The notes: generated by a model from the sequence alone, not told the origin. A stretch of 64,000 nucleotides of DNA from Paeniglutamicibacter antarcticus (GCF_900010755.1 NZ_CZJT01000116.1:1-64000), one strand, 5' to 3'; positions 51,000 through 60,823 are shown, counted from the stretch's first letter. A program made the numbers and translations.

Positions 51000-51983
51000 A
51001 TGCAGTTACTGAAGGGTCCTGTTGGTTCCCAAGTCATCGGGTTAGGCCACTACCAGCCAACGAACTCGATGACTGACCGCGATCTTGCCAAGATGGTCGA
51101 CACCACAGATGACTGGACTCGGTCCCGGACCGGTATCGTCACCCGGCATATTTCCGAGCAAACCGAAACCGTCGCGGACATGGCTGTCGCCGCCGGGCGG
51201 CACGCCCTCACCGACGCAAACGTCGACATCGAGCTTGTCGATTTGATCATTGTTGCCACCACCACGGCAACTGATCGCACGCCGAATACCGCCGGACGCG
51301 TCGCCCACGCTTTGGGCGCCCTTTCGCCGGCAATCATTGATATTAATACGGCTTGCTCGGGATTCTGCCATGCCCTTGGCCTCGCGGACAGCGCCATCCG
51401 GACCGGTACTGCCACTGTCGCTCTTGTTGTTGCCTCCGAGCAGCTTTCCGCCCTAACCGATTGGACGGATCGCGGCACCTGCGTCCTGACCGCTGATGGT
51501 TCCGGAGCCATGATCGTCGCGGCCAGCGATACTCCACGCATCAGCGCCGTCAGCTGGGGTTCCGATCACCGCACGACCGATGCGGTTCAACTCCAAGCAC
51601 CCAGCAATCGGTTCGACCAAGACGGCCAAACCGTATTCCGGTGGGTGATCTCCGACGCCGCCAAACACGCCAACAAAGTCATCGAACAAGCCGGCTACAC
51701 TATCGATGACATCGACGTCCTCGCCGCTCAGCAAGCCAATTTACGCATCATCAAACCTCTGGCTAAGCGCCTTGGACTTGATCACAAGATCGTCCTGACC
51801 GATGCCTCGGAATCGAGTAACACCTCCGCAGCCAGCATCCCCCTGGGGCTGTCCAAAGGGTGGCATAACGGCAAAGTACCCGCCAACGCACTCACCCTCC
51901 TGTTAGGTTTCGGTAGTGGCTTCGCCTACGCCGGCCAACTCATCCGCACCCCAGCCAGGGATCCGCACCGTTCCCAGCCCTAG
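51000..51983 (+). CDS. KAS III (FabH)-like synthase with His replaced by Gln
   Basis: A 327-residue beta-ketoacyl-ACP synthase III-like enzyme. The TDDWTRSRTGIVTR entry motif, the nucleophile Cys119 in NTACSGFCHALG, and Asn274 in SSNTSAASIPLG are conserved. The catalytic His of the PHQAN motif is Gln244 here (AAQQANLRI, codon CAG). KAS III enzymes use Cys-His-Asn to condense acyl-CoA with malonyl-ACP, so decarboxylation should be impaired while acyl transfer might remain. The ATG at 51000 has GGAG 10-13 bases upstream; a TTG start at 50973 is possible. It follows the SulP gene by 169 bases. Confidence 0.85.
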   Translation: MQLLKGPVGSQVIGLGHYQPTNSMTDRDLAKMVDTTDDWTRSRTGIVTRHISEQTETVADMAVAAGRHALTDANVDIELVDLIIVATTTATDRTPNTAGRVAHALGALSPAIIDINTACSGFCHALGLADSAIRTGTATVALVVASEQLSALTDWTDRGTCVLTADGSGAMIVAASDTPRISAVSWGSDHRTTDAVQLQAPSNRFDQDGQTVFRWVISDAAKHANKVIEQAGYTIDDIDVLAAQQANLRIIKPLAKRLGLDHKIVLTDASESSNTSAASIPLGLSKGWHNGKVPANALTLLLGFGSGFAYAGQLIRTPARDPHRSQP

Positions 51984-52775
51984 GACGAGGACGACTGACC
52001 ACCGACGCGTACAATCTCTCGTCGGGACATCCACGTCGAAGAACTCCACATATCCGGGGGCCTTTAGTCAGTAGCTCCCCGCCACCACTTGTTGCTCTTC
52101 GTCTTCCTCTTCATCGACTTCGCCACGGCGATCGAGCCTCTGCTTGCGTCCGCGACGCACGCGCCGACGCACGCATACTCTGGCGGGACCCACCACAAGG
52201 AATGCGGCAACCCGGCCTTAGCCACCGATTCCGAACGGAACGCATCTTATGGGCTGATTGCTGAAGATCATCAAGGCATCGGCAGCCCGGAACGAGCTCC
52301 GTCCGGTCACTGCTATACCGAATTTTTTCGCGGTGGAACACACCAGCTGATCTTGACTTGGTGCCGGGGCTATGGCCGCTAGGGTCCCGCCCTCCGACGC
52401 TACTTTAACGGCGGGGCTGAGCCTATCTGAACTCTTCAACACCCTACGCGGCCACCCCTGACTTTGGTCGTCTTGGCCCAACACATTCGCTCAAGACCCT
52501 ACCCGACTGGCGATTCCGGCCAATGTCCAGGTTTCCATGAACGTCCCTCCGCTATGGCTTATGTCCGTCCTAGCACGTAGGTTCAGAGCCATCGCCTCGG
52601 GTTGTTTTTTCCGAAACCCAGCGAAGGGAGCTGTGCCTGGATCCATGCTTCCCATCTTGATCGGAACGAGTGTTCTGGCGCTAAGCGTCGCAACGTCAGG
52701 ACCCCGTGGTGCACGGAAGATACAGCGGTTCGGTCAATCATCATCACGACGAAGCGAAAGGGACCCACCTCCTCC
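51984..52775. other. Long intergenic region before phosphoketolase
   Basis: Nearly 800 bases hold no gene I can support. Open frames on both strands (for example 52089-52382 on +) lack domain resemblance and good ribosome sites. The segment just before 52776 carries the phosphoketolase leader with a weak CGAAAGGGA. I see no repeat, IS end or RNA structure I trust. Confidence 0.4.
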
Positions 52776-55208
52776 ATGAAGCACCCCTCAGAACTTTCCG
52801 AAGCGGATGACGCCTTAACACCCCAAGAACTGCAGCGCATCCACGCCTGGTGGCGGGCGGCAAACTATCTGTCCGTGGGGCAGATCTATCTCATGGACAA
52901 CCCACTACTACGCGAACCGCTATTGCCTGAGCACGTCAAGCCGCGACTATTGGGGCACTGGGGCACCACCCCGGGGCTGAACTTCATTTACGCCCACCTA
53001 AACCGGGCCATCATAAAACGTGATCTGGAGATGATGTACGTCATGGGTCCGGGGCACGGCGGGCCTGGCCCGGTCGCGGCGGGATGGCTGGAAGGCACCT
53101 ACAGCGAGACCTATCCCAATATCTCCCAAGACTTGGACGGGATGAAGCGGTTGTTTAAGCAGTTCTCCTTCCCCGGAGGCATACCGAGCCATGTTGCCCC
53201 GGAAACCCCCGGATCCATCCACGAAGGCGGGGAGCTGGGGTATTCGCTCTCCCACGCCTATGGGGCTGCCTTTGACAATCCTGACCTTATTGTTGCTGCA
53301 GTGGTGGGAGACGGGGAGGCAGAGACCGGGCCGCTGGCGGCCAGCTGGCACTCCAATAAGTTCATGAACCCCGCCCGTGATGGCGCCGTGTTGCCGATCC
53401 TGCACCTGAACGGCTACAAGATCGCCAACCCCACACTCTTGGCCAGGATGGACCGAGATGAACTGGACGCGCTGCTGCGCGGCTACGGCCATACCCCCTA
53501 CTACGTGGAGGGCAAAGACCCAGAACAGATGCACCAAGACTTCGCTCGGACCCTAGATACCTGCCTCGATGAGATCGGGGAGATCAGGCGCCGTGCCCGC
53601 GAGGGCGGCCAGATCGAACGGCCCCGCTGGCCAATGCTGGTGCTCCGCTCCCCCAAGGGCTGGACCGGACCCGCCGAAGTCGACGGGAAAAAGGTCGAGG
53701 GTTCCTGGCGATCACATCAGGTACCCTTCAGCACCGCACGCGAAAACGAGAGCCACCGTCAGATCCTTGAGACCTGGCTGCGCAGCTACCGCCCGGAGGA
53801 GCTCTTCGACGAATCAGGGGCCCCGGTTGAAGAAATCCGCACCCTGCACCCCACCGGTCCGCGCCGGATGAGCGCCACCGCGCATGCCAACGGCGGAGTT
53901 CTTTTGCGGGACCTGCGGATGCCCGATTTCCGTGACTACGCGGTTCAGGTGAAGCAACCTGGCACCGGCGCGGTGGAAGCCACCCGGGTGCTCGGACAGA
54001 TGCTTCGGGACATCATGGCGGCGAACATGGACAACTTCCGGGTCTTCTCCCCGGATGAAAACAACTCGAACCGGCTCGCAGCCATCCTCGAAGCCACCGA
54101 CCGCACGTGGAACGCTCGTACCGTGCCCGAGGATGACCACTTGGCTCCCGACGGACGGGTGATGGAAATCCTCTCGGAACACACCTGCCAAGGCTGGCTC
54201 GAAGGCTACCTGCTCACCGGCCGCCACGGATTCTTCTCCTGCTATGAGGCATTCATCCACGTCGTGGACTCCATGTTCAACCAACACGCCAAATGGCTGG
54301 ACACCAGCAATTCGATTCCCTGGCGGCGGCCTGTCGCTTCCCTCAACTACCTGCTGACCTCCCACGTCTGGCGGCAGGACCACAACGGTTTCTCTCACCA
54401 GGACCCCGGCTTCATCGACCACGTGATCAATAAGAAGTCCGAGGTGATCCGGGTGTACCTGCCCCCGGACGCGAACACCCTGTTATCTGTTGCCGACCAT
54501 TGCCTACGCAGCCGCCAGTACGTCAACGTGATTGTGGCCGGCAAGCAGCCGCAGATGCAGTTCATGGGCATGGCCGACGCCATTGTGCACTGCACCAAGG
54601 GCATCGGCATCTGGGACTGGGCCAGCACGGACACCGATGTCGAACCCGATGTGGTGATGGGCTGTGCCGGGGACGTGCCGACCATGGAAACCCTCGCCGC
54701 CGTCGAGATCCTGCGCTCCAGGTTCCCGGATCTGTCCATCCGGGTGGTCAACGTCGTGGACCTGCTGCGGCTCCAGGATGAGGCCAATAACCCGCATGGT
54801 CTGGCAGATCGTGAGTTTGATGCCCTGTTCACCACGGACAAGCCCGTGATTTTCGCCTACCACGGTTACCCGTGGCTGATCCACCGGCTCACGTACCGGC
54901 GCAGCAACCACGGTAACTTCCACGTCCGCGGGTATAAGGAGGAAGGAACCACCACCACACCGTTCGACATGTGCGTGCTCAACCAGATCGACCGGTTCAA
55001 CCTTGCCATCGATGTGATCGACCGGGTGCCGCGGCTTAAGGACATCTCGGCGCACGTGCGTGAGGAGCTCAAGAACAAGCTCATCGAGCACCGCCAGTAC
55101 ATCCGGACCTACGGTGAAGACCTGCCGGAGATCAGGAACTGGCAATGGAGCGCCGCTCCCGGTGCCGCCGGCCAGCCCACGCCTCAGGCACCGCAGGGCC
55201 GCGTTTAA
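52776..55208 (+). CDS. xfp: Xylulose-5-phosphate/fructose-6-phosphate phosphoketolase
   Basis: An 810-residue thiamine-diphosphate phosphoketolase that cleaves xylulose-5-P (or fructose-6-P) with phosphate to acetyl phosphate and a shorter aldose phosphate. The N-terminal TPP domain has the GPGHGGPG loop and the metal-binding GDGEAETGPLAASWHSNKF; the middle and C-terminal domains carry DENNSNRLAAIL, GYLLTGRHGFFSCYEAF and AGKQPQMQFMGM. The length is normal for the family. The start at 52776 gives MKHPSELSEADD. It converges on acetate kinase, a common neighbour in phosphoketolase clusters, together turning sugars into acetate and ATP. Confidence 0.96.
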   Translation: MKHPSELSEADDALTPQELQRIHAWWRAANYLSVGQIYLMDNPLLREPLLPEHVKPRLLGHWGTTPGLNFIYAHLNRAIIKRDLEMMYVMGPGHGGPGPVAAGWLEGTYSETYPNISQDLDGMKRLFKQFSFPGGIPSHVAPETPGSIHEGGELGYSLSHAYGAAFDNPDLIVAAVVGDGEAETGPLAASWHSNKFMNPARDGAVLPILHLNGYKIANPTLLARMDRDELDALLRGYGHTPYYVEGKDPEQMHQDFARTLDTCLDEIGEIRRRAREGGQIERPRWPMLVLRSPKGWTGPAEVDGKKVEGSWRSHQVPFSTARENESHRQILETWLRSYRPEELFDESGAPVEEIRTLHPTGPRRMSATAHANGGVLLRDLRMPDFRDYAVQVKQPGTGAVEATRVLGQMLRDIMAANMDNFRVFSPDENNSNRLAAILEATDRTWNARTVPEDDHLAPDGRVMEILSEHTCQGWLEGYLLTGRHGFFSCYEAFIHVVDSMFNQHAKWLDTSNSIPWRRPVASLNYLLTSHVWRQDHNGFSHQDPGFIDHVINKKSEVIRVYLPPDANTLLSVADHCLRSRQYVNVIVAGKQPQMQFMGMADAIVHCTKGIGIWDWASTDTDVEPDVVMGCAGDVPTMETLAAVEILRSRFPDLSIRVVNVVDLLRLQDEANNPHGLADREFDALFTTDKPVIFAYHGYPWLIHRLTYRRSNHGNFHVRGYKEEGTTTTPFDMCVLNQIDRFNLAIDVIDRVPRLKDISAHVREELKNKLIEHRQYIRTYGEDLPEIRNWQWSAAPGAAGQPTPQAPQGRV

Positions 55209-55317
55209 CATCGCCCGGGTCCGCCCCGGCGGTGTGCACCTTCCGCTCGGGCTGTCGCGGTGTCCTTTGCTACCGTGCCGTGAGACGGTGTTCGGTCCTG
55301 AGCGCTTGCGGGCAGGT

Positions 55318-56469
55318 TCACGGTGTACCGACGAGGGCGAGCGTTGCCTCGGCGATGGCGCGCTCCTCATCCGTGGGAATCACCAGAACTGGAATGGCCG
55401 AATCCGGGGTGGAGATTCTCAGGCCTTCTTCCGCGCCGGTGGCATCCTCGTTCGCGGCAGCGTCGAGGCTGATGCCCAGCGGTCCAAGCTTGGCCAGAAG
55501 CCGGGCACGGAAGGGGGCCGAGTTCTCCCCGATACCGCCGGTGAGCACCACTGCTTGGGCCCCCGTGCAGGCCACGTGGTAGCCGCCGATGTACCGGGCG
55601 AGTCGGTGCGCCGCTGTTTCCAACGCCAGCTCCGCTTCCTCGTTCCCGGCCGCGGCCGCCTCGGTGATGACGCGCATGTCATTGTGGCCGGCCAAGGCCT
55701 TGAATCCCGAATCCCGGTTGAGCAAGCTGTCCAGTTCCTCGGCGTCGTAGCCCTTGCGCAACAGGAAGACCAGCACGCCGGGATCCACGTCCCCGGACCG
55801 GGTGCCCATGACCAGGCCCTCCAGCGGCGTGAAGCCCATGGAGGTGTCCACGCTGCGCCCATGATTCACCGCCGTGACCGAGGCGCCATTGCCCAGATGG
55901 GCGATGACGCCGTCGAACTTCTCCCACGGCACTCCCAGCAGGTCTGCTGCCCGTCGTCCAACATAATCCACGCTGGTGCCGTGAAAGCCATACCGGCGGA
56001 TTCCATACCGCCGGTAGAGCTCGTCCGGCAGGGCGTAGCGCCAGACAGGTTCGGGCAGGGTGCGGTGGAAGGAGGTGTCGAAGACCGCCACCTGCGCCAC
56101 CTTCGGCCAGGCTCGGGTAGCTGCCCGGAGGCATTGGACACCGGGCGGGTTGTGAAGCGGGGCCAGCTCGTTCAGCTGCTCGATGGCGCGGATGATTTCG
56201 TTGTCGATCAGTGCGGGTCCGGTGAAGCGTTCACCACCGTGGACCACCCGGTGTCCTACGGCATCCACAGTGCGGCCGCCCAGCACTTCGGCAAGTTCGC
56301 CGCTGACGATGTCGAAGGCTTGGAGGTGGTCGGCCACTTCCCCTGCGCCGATCTGTTCCACAATGCCCTTGGCGATCCTCACGCCCCCGGTGAACGGCTG
56401 AGCCGGGTCGAATCGCCGGACAGAATATTTTAGCGACGAGGATCCGGCGTTAAGGACGAGAACAAGCAT
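55318..56469 (-). CDS. ackA: Acetate kinase
   Basis: A 383-residue acetate kinase that makes ATP from acetyl phosphate and ADP. The first strand begins MLVLVLNAGSSSLKYSV; phosphate-binding HRVVHGGERFTGP, the VIAHLGNGASVTAVNHGRSV motif with its Arg and His, SMGFTPLEGLVMGTRSGDVDP and VVLTGGIGENSAPFRA follow. All residues of the ASKHA fold active site appear intact. It is convergent with the phosphoketolase gene with about 110 bases between stops. No phosphotransacetylase gene lies in the window, so acetyl phosphate here would come from phosphoketolase. Confidence 0.96.
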   Translation of the reverse strand: MLVLVLNAGSSSLKYSVRRFDPAQPFTGGVRIAKGIVEQIGAGEVADHLQAFDIVSGELAEVLGGRTVDAVGHRVVHGGERFTGPALIDNEIIRAIEQLNELAPLHNPPGVQCLRAATRAWPKVAQVAVFDTSFHRTLPEPVWRYALPDELYRRYGIRRYGFHGTSVDYVGRRAADLLGVPWEKFDGVIAHLGNGASVTAVNHGRSVDTSMGFTPLEGLVMGTRSGDVDPGVLVFLLRKGYDAEELDSLLNRDSGFKALAGHNDMRVITEAAAAGNEEAELALETAAHRLARYIGGYHVACTGAQAVVLTGGIGENSAPFRARLLAKLGPLGISLDAAANEDATGAEEGLRISTPDSAIPVLVIPTDEERAIAEATLALVGTP

Positions 56470-56815
56470 TGGTCTGCCTCCTGTGATCGGGCGGGCATTG
56501 GGGTTCCACACTCACCGGCTTGAGTCTGGCTGGAGACTGTTGGCCACCTGACCGCGCGTCTGCCACGTGCATACTTCCGGGCCGGCAGCCCCTGCGATTC
56601 GATCCCCGTGCTTGAGCCTACCGGAGGACCTGAGCGACTGAATCAAGCCGGCAGAAGCTTGAAACCACATGGATTTCCGACGATGCTTCCGGGCGCGACC
56701 CTCCCGGCGGCAGATCAAGAAGGTAATCTCCCGCTTGGCCTCCACTGTGGCCCGCCAGTGGCTGAGCGCGCACGCTCAAAAGGTAGGTGCGCGCTGGGAT
56801 GCCGTGGTTTTCCGA
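56470..56815. other. Intergenic region upstream of ackA
   Basis: About 350 bases between ackA and a short-chain dehydrogenase remnant. It should include the ackA promoter. A + strand frame at 56669-56866 vaguely resembles a YraN-like end but is too short and unsupported to call. I see no clear promoter or repeat. Confidence 0.35.
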
Positions 56816-57040
56816 CTAGACGGCCGCGTAGCCTCCGTCAATCGGATTCGTCGTACCGGTACTTAGCTTCGCCTTGTCGCTCACCAAGCAGGTGATGAGG
56901 TCGGCGACTTCCTGCGATATGGAATTGAAATCGAAAATCATGACCTTCGCACCTTCAGCGATGAAGGTTTTTGCGGTGGACAGGTCCAACCCCAATCCAC
57001 CGCCGGTGATGAATGCGACCTTATTCTCGAGCTCAATGAT
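56816..57040 (-). pseudogene. Short-chain dehydrogenase remnant with internal deletion
   Basis: One continuous frame of about 74 codons joins the two ends of an SDR enzyme. The N-terminal part, IELENKVAFITGGGLGLDLS with AEGAKVMIFDFN, is the Rossmann nucleotide-binding start. It passes directly into a C-terminal segment, QEVADLITCLVSDKAKLSTG and PIDGGYAAV, which is the normal SDR end. About 170-180 residues, including the Ser-Tyr-Lys centre, are missing. No start codon remains: a TGA precedes the first codon. It is a dead remnant. Confidence 0.75.
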
Positions 57041-57225
57041 TCAGTCCAATTCGTCGGCGATGTCCGGTCACGGTCGCGGCCGGTACGGCCGCGCTTTTCG
57101 ACTTTCGCATCATTCTCCTGTCAGTGCTGATTCTGCGAGCTGGCGTGCTACCGGGCCGAAATTCGGCTCGTCGGCTGGTGTGTGCCACGTCGCAAGGCTG
57201 AACCCCTAGGGCGGACCGCGGAGGT

Positions 57226-58812
57226 TCAGGCGGGAGTGGGCGGTTGATTCCCGGGTCCCGGAATCTGGTTCGCCTCCACCGGTCCCGGCTCATCGGGTGG
57301 AGCGACGGCCGGATCAAGCGGGCCTTGATCGAGGCGGAACGGCGGGTACTCGTCGCGCATCAGCAGCACATACGCGCAGACCCGGTAGACCCAGCGGTTC
57401 ACCCCCATGATCAAAGCGAACAACCCTGGCCAATAGCGGCCGGTGAACAGCAGGAGCACTGCGGCGATCAACACGAGCAACCCCAACAGTGAAGGCCCCC
57501 AGGTATTGCTGGAAAGCTCTGCGCCATCTTCCCAGCCGCCGCTCCACGTGGCGCCGGTGCCGCTGGTGAAGATGCCAACGACAAGCAGGTGCGGGATCGC
57601 CAGCAACCACCATTTCACCAACACCAGCCCGCGAGAAAGCCGCTGTGGGTAGGCGACGTCAAGGTCGGCGGGATAATCGGCACTCGCCAACGTGAAGGGC
57701 GGATAGCGGTCAGTGCCCAACACGGAGTACCCGTAGAATCCCACCCGCCAGGACCAGCGGAGCACACCGACGTTGTAGCAGAACCATGACCGTGGATAGC
57801 GGCCGGTGAACAGGATCGCGACCCCGGCCGCGATGGTGGTCACCACCAAGCCGAACCACAACAATGCCAAGACCAGGTAGTGCGGCACCGCCAGCAACCA
57901 CTTCACCAGCCACAACCCTCGCGACAGCCTGCCCTCCAGAACACCGGCAAAGCTGAGCGGATACACCGAGAACGGTGCCTGCCCCCGCCGCGCATTCTCC
58001 GCCAGGCCCGCCCCGGGGCCTTGGCCGGTGCCTGGACGGGCTGCGTCAATGTCCCGGCCCAGCCCCGCTGTTCCCAGCAATAGCAGGGGAATTCCGAGGA
58101 CCAATGCCATCAGCCCGGCGACCAGCAAGCCGGTACCGATCGGGCCCAGCAAGTCGGAGCGAGCACCGGCCTGCAGATCCACCCACACCGGGGCACTGGC
58201 GTCGGGGTTCATGACCACCAGAGCCCATCGTCCGGGCTCCAAGTCCCACGAGATCTCCTGGGAACCGGGACCCGAGGCCGAGGCGCTCCAGAAGTTCTGC
58301 TCCCCCGGGGCGTCCGGGGCCCTGTTCCCGGCCGTCGTGCGCTGACTGTCCTTCGCCCACGGCAAGCGCCCCGGCCATTGGTCGGCCGCAGAGAACGTGG
58401 TGTCCCCGAGGGAGGAGCGGGCCACGTCCTGCAGGTACACCTCGATATCGGAGGTTTCGGCTATCCCGACGAAGACTTCCTGGCCAGGGACCACGTTTTC
58501 GACGCGCACGTGGATGCTGGCCAAATTCCCGATCAAAGGGATGCCGGACAGGCTCTCGGACCCGGAGTCCAGGACCACCGAGGGGCTGGTCAGCGCATAT
58601 CCCGCACTCCGGTACCTTTCGGTGTCACCCATCAGGTAACGGCCATCGCGCTGGGCGGCGTCGGCGCCCAGCGTCACGGCTCCACCAATGGTCAGACCCA
58701 GTCCCAGCGTACTCAGCAGCACGCCGAGGACCAGCAAGACCCAATGTCCTGTCTTCATGTGGGTAGGAGGCGCGGGGAAGGGTGTTGTCGGTGCGGCAGC
58801 ATGGGAGGCCAT
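57226..58812 (-). CDS. DUF4389 domain-containing membrane protein
   Basis: A 528-residue membrane protein with two DUF4389 units. The N-terminal part has one hydrophobic helix (WVLLVLGVLLSTLGLGLTIG) and a large beta-rich domain of about 170 residues, then a second helix (GLLVAGLMALVLGIPLLLL). The C-terminal half holds two copies of the signature: RLSRGLWLVKWLLAVPHYLV with FTGRYPRSWFCYNVGV, and RLSRGLVLVKWWLLAIPHLL with FTGRYWPGLFALIMGV. ATG 58812 starts MASHAAAPTTP. The function is unknown; no transporter or regulator is coupled. Confidence 0.88.
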   Translation of the reverse strand: MASHAAAPTTPFPAPPTHMKTGHWVLLVLGVLLSTLGLGLTIGGAVTLGADAAQRDGRYLMGDTERYRSAGYALTSPSVVLDSGSESLSGIPLIGNLASIHVRVENVVPGQEVFVGIAETSDIEVYLQDVARSSLGDTTFSAADQWPGRLPWAKDSQRTTAGNRAPDAPGEQNFWSASASGPGSQEISWDLEPGRWALVVMNPDASAPVWVDLQAGARSDLLGPIGTGLLVAGLMALVLGIPLLLLGTAGLGRDIDAARPGTGQGPGAGLAENARRGQAPFSVYPLSFAGVLEGRLSRGLWLVKWLLAVPHYLVLALLWFGLVVTTIAAGVAILFTGRYPRSWFCYNVGVLRWSWRVGFYGYSVLGTDRYPPFTLASADYPADLDVAYPQRLSRGLVLVKWWLLAIPHLLVVGIFTSGTGATWSGGWEDGAELSSNTWGPSLLGLLVLIAAVLLLFTGRYWPGLFALIMGVNRWVYRVCAYVLLMRDEYPPFRLDQGPLDPAVAPPDEPGPVEANQIPGPGNQPPTPA

Positions 58813-59449
58813 GTCAATCCTTTCGATGCACGTGACTGTACCGTCGCCCAACGTGAACTCCTATGGTTGGGCTGACGTATCAAGCAGCAGCCACTGGTTG
58901 GCCGCCAAGCCGAACCCGAGGCGGCACGGGGGCCTCCGCAGTCGTCTTGCCGTACCCGTCCGGTGAACAACGTCGGGTGCTCCGGTCCCCCGCCTAAGCG
59001 CCAAGCTCATACCCGGGTTGTTGTGCCGTGGGTGGTGGAATTGCGTTCGGCGCTGACGCTTCCACGCCTCATTTATCTTTTCCAGTACCGCCGGGGATGC
59101 CAAACGCGATGTGCTAAAAGCGACGCGCTCAGCGGCAACCAACAACGAGGCACCGAAAGTCCCTGTCATTGGGTCCCGCGTTCCACTTCCACACCCCTAA
59201 ACCCAAGATGTTGATCGACGGCAGACCGCCCTCCGACTGTATTTCGCCGCGTTACCTGAATTATCTCCTCACACGTCGTCGGGGGGAAACATGCGCGCAG
59301 TCTGTCTGTTTGGCAACGCCAATGTCTGCGCAGACGGCATTGTGACATGTTTTCGCGAAACAGCGAGGCAGCCTGAGAGCATTTTCGTGCTGTAACTATG
59401 CGTCAGCATCTCAGCATCAGGTTTTCTCGCAAAGTGGCATACCCGGAGC
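58813..59449. other. Intergenic region
   Basis: Over 600 bases with no gene I can support. Open frames on both strands lack domain features and good starts. Parts are AT-richer than the genes around. It presumably contains the DUF4389 promoter. Confidence 0.4.
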
Positions 59450-59983
59450 ATGAAGTGCCTTCCGAACGCAGGCCCGCCGAACCAGCCTTCCAAGAAGTAC
59501 AAGCTCGGCTTTTCACATATAGGGGTCAGCGATTTTCTGCTGCCGATCATCCCAAGCCTTGCTTGGATGTTCCTTCCACCCGTTGCGTCCACCCCGTCTG
59601 CGAACGAATCAGCTTTGCCGTTCGTTGACGTAGCCGGGACCGTATGCCAGTCACCGATGATTGCGATGCTGATACTGGTCGTCAATACGCGACGACAATC
59701 CACCGTGAGCAAGAAGGCCTTCGCCGCGGTGGCCGCCGCATGCGTGACCGGCTACCTGATGCTGTGGGTGTTGTACTTCACCTCACCGATCACGCCAATG
59801 CTCCTGGTGATGATGGTGGTCCTGCCCTCCGCCTATTTGATCTGTATGGAGCTCTTCCTGGAGAACTATCCCCCCGCTCATTCCGGCAGTTTTCTTCTCA
59901 ATGATTCATATTGGGACCACCGCCACGAATTGTCCCTAACCAGGCACACATGCCCAGCGCCAAGAAACTTGGGAAGGACGTGA
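59450..59983 (+). CDS. Hypothetical membrane protein
   Basis: A 177-residue reading frame with a plausible membrane topology: VSDFLLPIIPSLAWMFLPPV, MIAMLILVVNT, VAAACVTGYLMLWVLYFTSP and MLLVMMVVLPSAYLICMELF are hydrophobic stretches. The N-terminal 20 residues are basic. No family was recognised, and there is no strong ribosome site. It precedes the next membrane gene by 3 bases, which supports a coding role for the pair. Confidence 0.5.
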   Translation: MKCLPNAGPPNQPSKKYKLGFSHIGVSDFLLPIIPSLAWMFLPPVASTPSANESALPFVDVAGTVCQSPMIAMLILVVNTRRQSTVSKKAFAAVAAACVTGYLMLWVLYFTSPITPMLLVMMVVLPSAYLICMELFLENYPPAHSGSFLLNDSYWDHRHELSLTRHTCPAPRNLGRT

Positions 59984-59986
59984 ATC

Positions 59987-60564
59987 GTGAGCCTCCCGGT
60001 TTCCAGCAGGATATTTTCGAGCGCACTCGTCGTAATTCTGATATTCGGTGCCGTGTCGGCATTCGGTGGAGGCATGCTGGCGATTGTCTTCAACGGAGCG
60101 GGGGTCTCATTGGAACATCTGGCTGGTACCCCATTTTCGACCTTTTCATCCCGGGTCCCATCCTCGGCGGCATCCTGGGCGGAAGCCAGTTGGTCGCAGC
60201 GTTGGCCTTGCTCAGACGACGCAATTGGGCGCTGCTGATGGCGGCGATTGCCGGTTTCGGAATGATGATATGGATCTTCATCGAGCTGGCCATTGTTGGC
60301 TATTCCTGGTTGCAAAGCGTCTACGTCGGGCTGGGCGCGTTGGACCTGATCCTCTTTCTGGCCCTGCTGGGAATCGCGCCCGGATTCGCTTCTCCCGGGC
60401 ACCGAAACCTGCCAGCAATTGCAGGCCCGGTTGGTTCCGGGCCTCATGAAGCCAGCCATCTCAAGAAAAAGCAACGCAGCCGCGCCTCATGGGATGCGGA
60501 CTACTTTTCTACGCTGCTGGGGGCCGCCTGTGCGGCCGGTCGTCCGTGTCTGCTGGGCGGTTGA
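59987..60564 (+). pseudogene. Membrane protein with frameshift in a T-tract
   Basis: A small hydrophobic protein read in two frames. The first frame, from ATG 59987 (MSLPVSSRIFSSALVVILIF), runs to about 60142. The second continues in another phase from about 60147 as FIPGPILGGILGGSQLVAAL and FGMMIWIFIELAIVGYSWLQ, with three to four further helices, to a stop at 60564. Adding one T in the TTTT at 60143-60146 would join them (TFFIPG). This could be a true mutation or a sequencing artefact. The protein family is unknown. Confidence 0.6.
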
Positions 60565-60823
60565 TGGTGTCCATGGGGGCATGCATCGCATAGTCCGGGT
60601 GAACAGAACGACGGGCTTGGTTCCAGAAAAAGCCCGGAGCAGCCGCCCTGGATCACCCTCCCTACTGTCAGACTGGCCGTGTCTGTATGCTCGGGCCATG
60701 GATCCCGCGGCACCCCGCAGGACGTGACTCATTAGAGAATTACCTCGGCGCGATCCCACCCCGGCCGGCCAGCATGCCGTCTTGGGAATGAAGCCACTGC
60801 CATGGATGCAGTCCGGGAAAATA

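Noticed and set aside
52089..52382. 97-residue + frame in the gap before phosphoketolase
   Set aside because: No family resemblance beyond one hydrophobic start, and the codon choice is unlike the neighbours.
56669..56866. Short + strand frame that weakly resembles the C-terminal half of a YraN (UPF0102) protein
   Set aside because: The resemblance is only general (basic helix then strand), no conserved active residues are visible, it overlaps the SDR remnant and the start is poor.
58861..59169. 102-residue - strand frame in the gap beside the DUF4389 gene
   Set aside because: Arg-rich and low-complexity, without hydrophobic or motif structure; no ribosome site.
59269..59712. 147-residue - strand frame opposite the hypothetical membrane protein
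   Set aside because: No domain features, poor start, and the + strand frame has clear hydrophobic segments.
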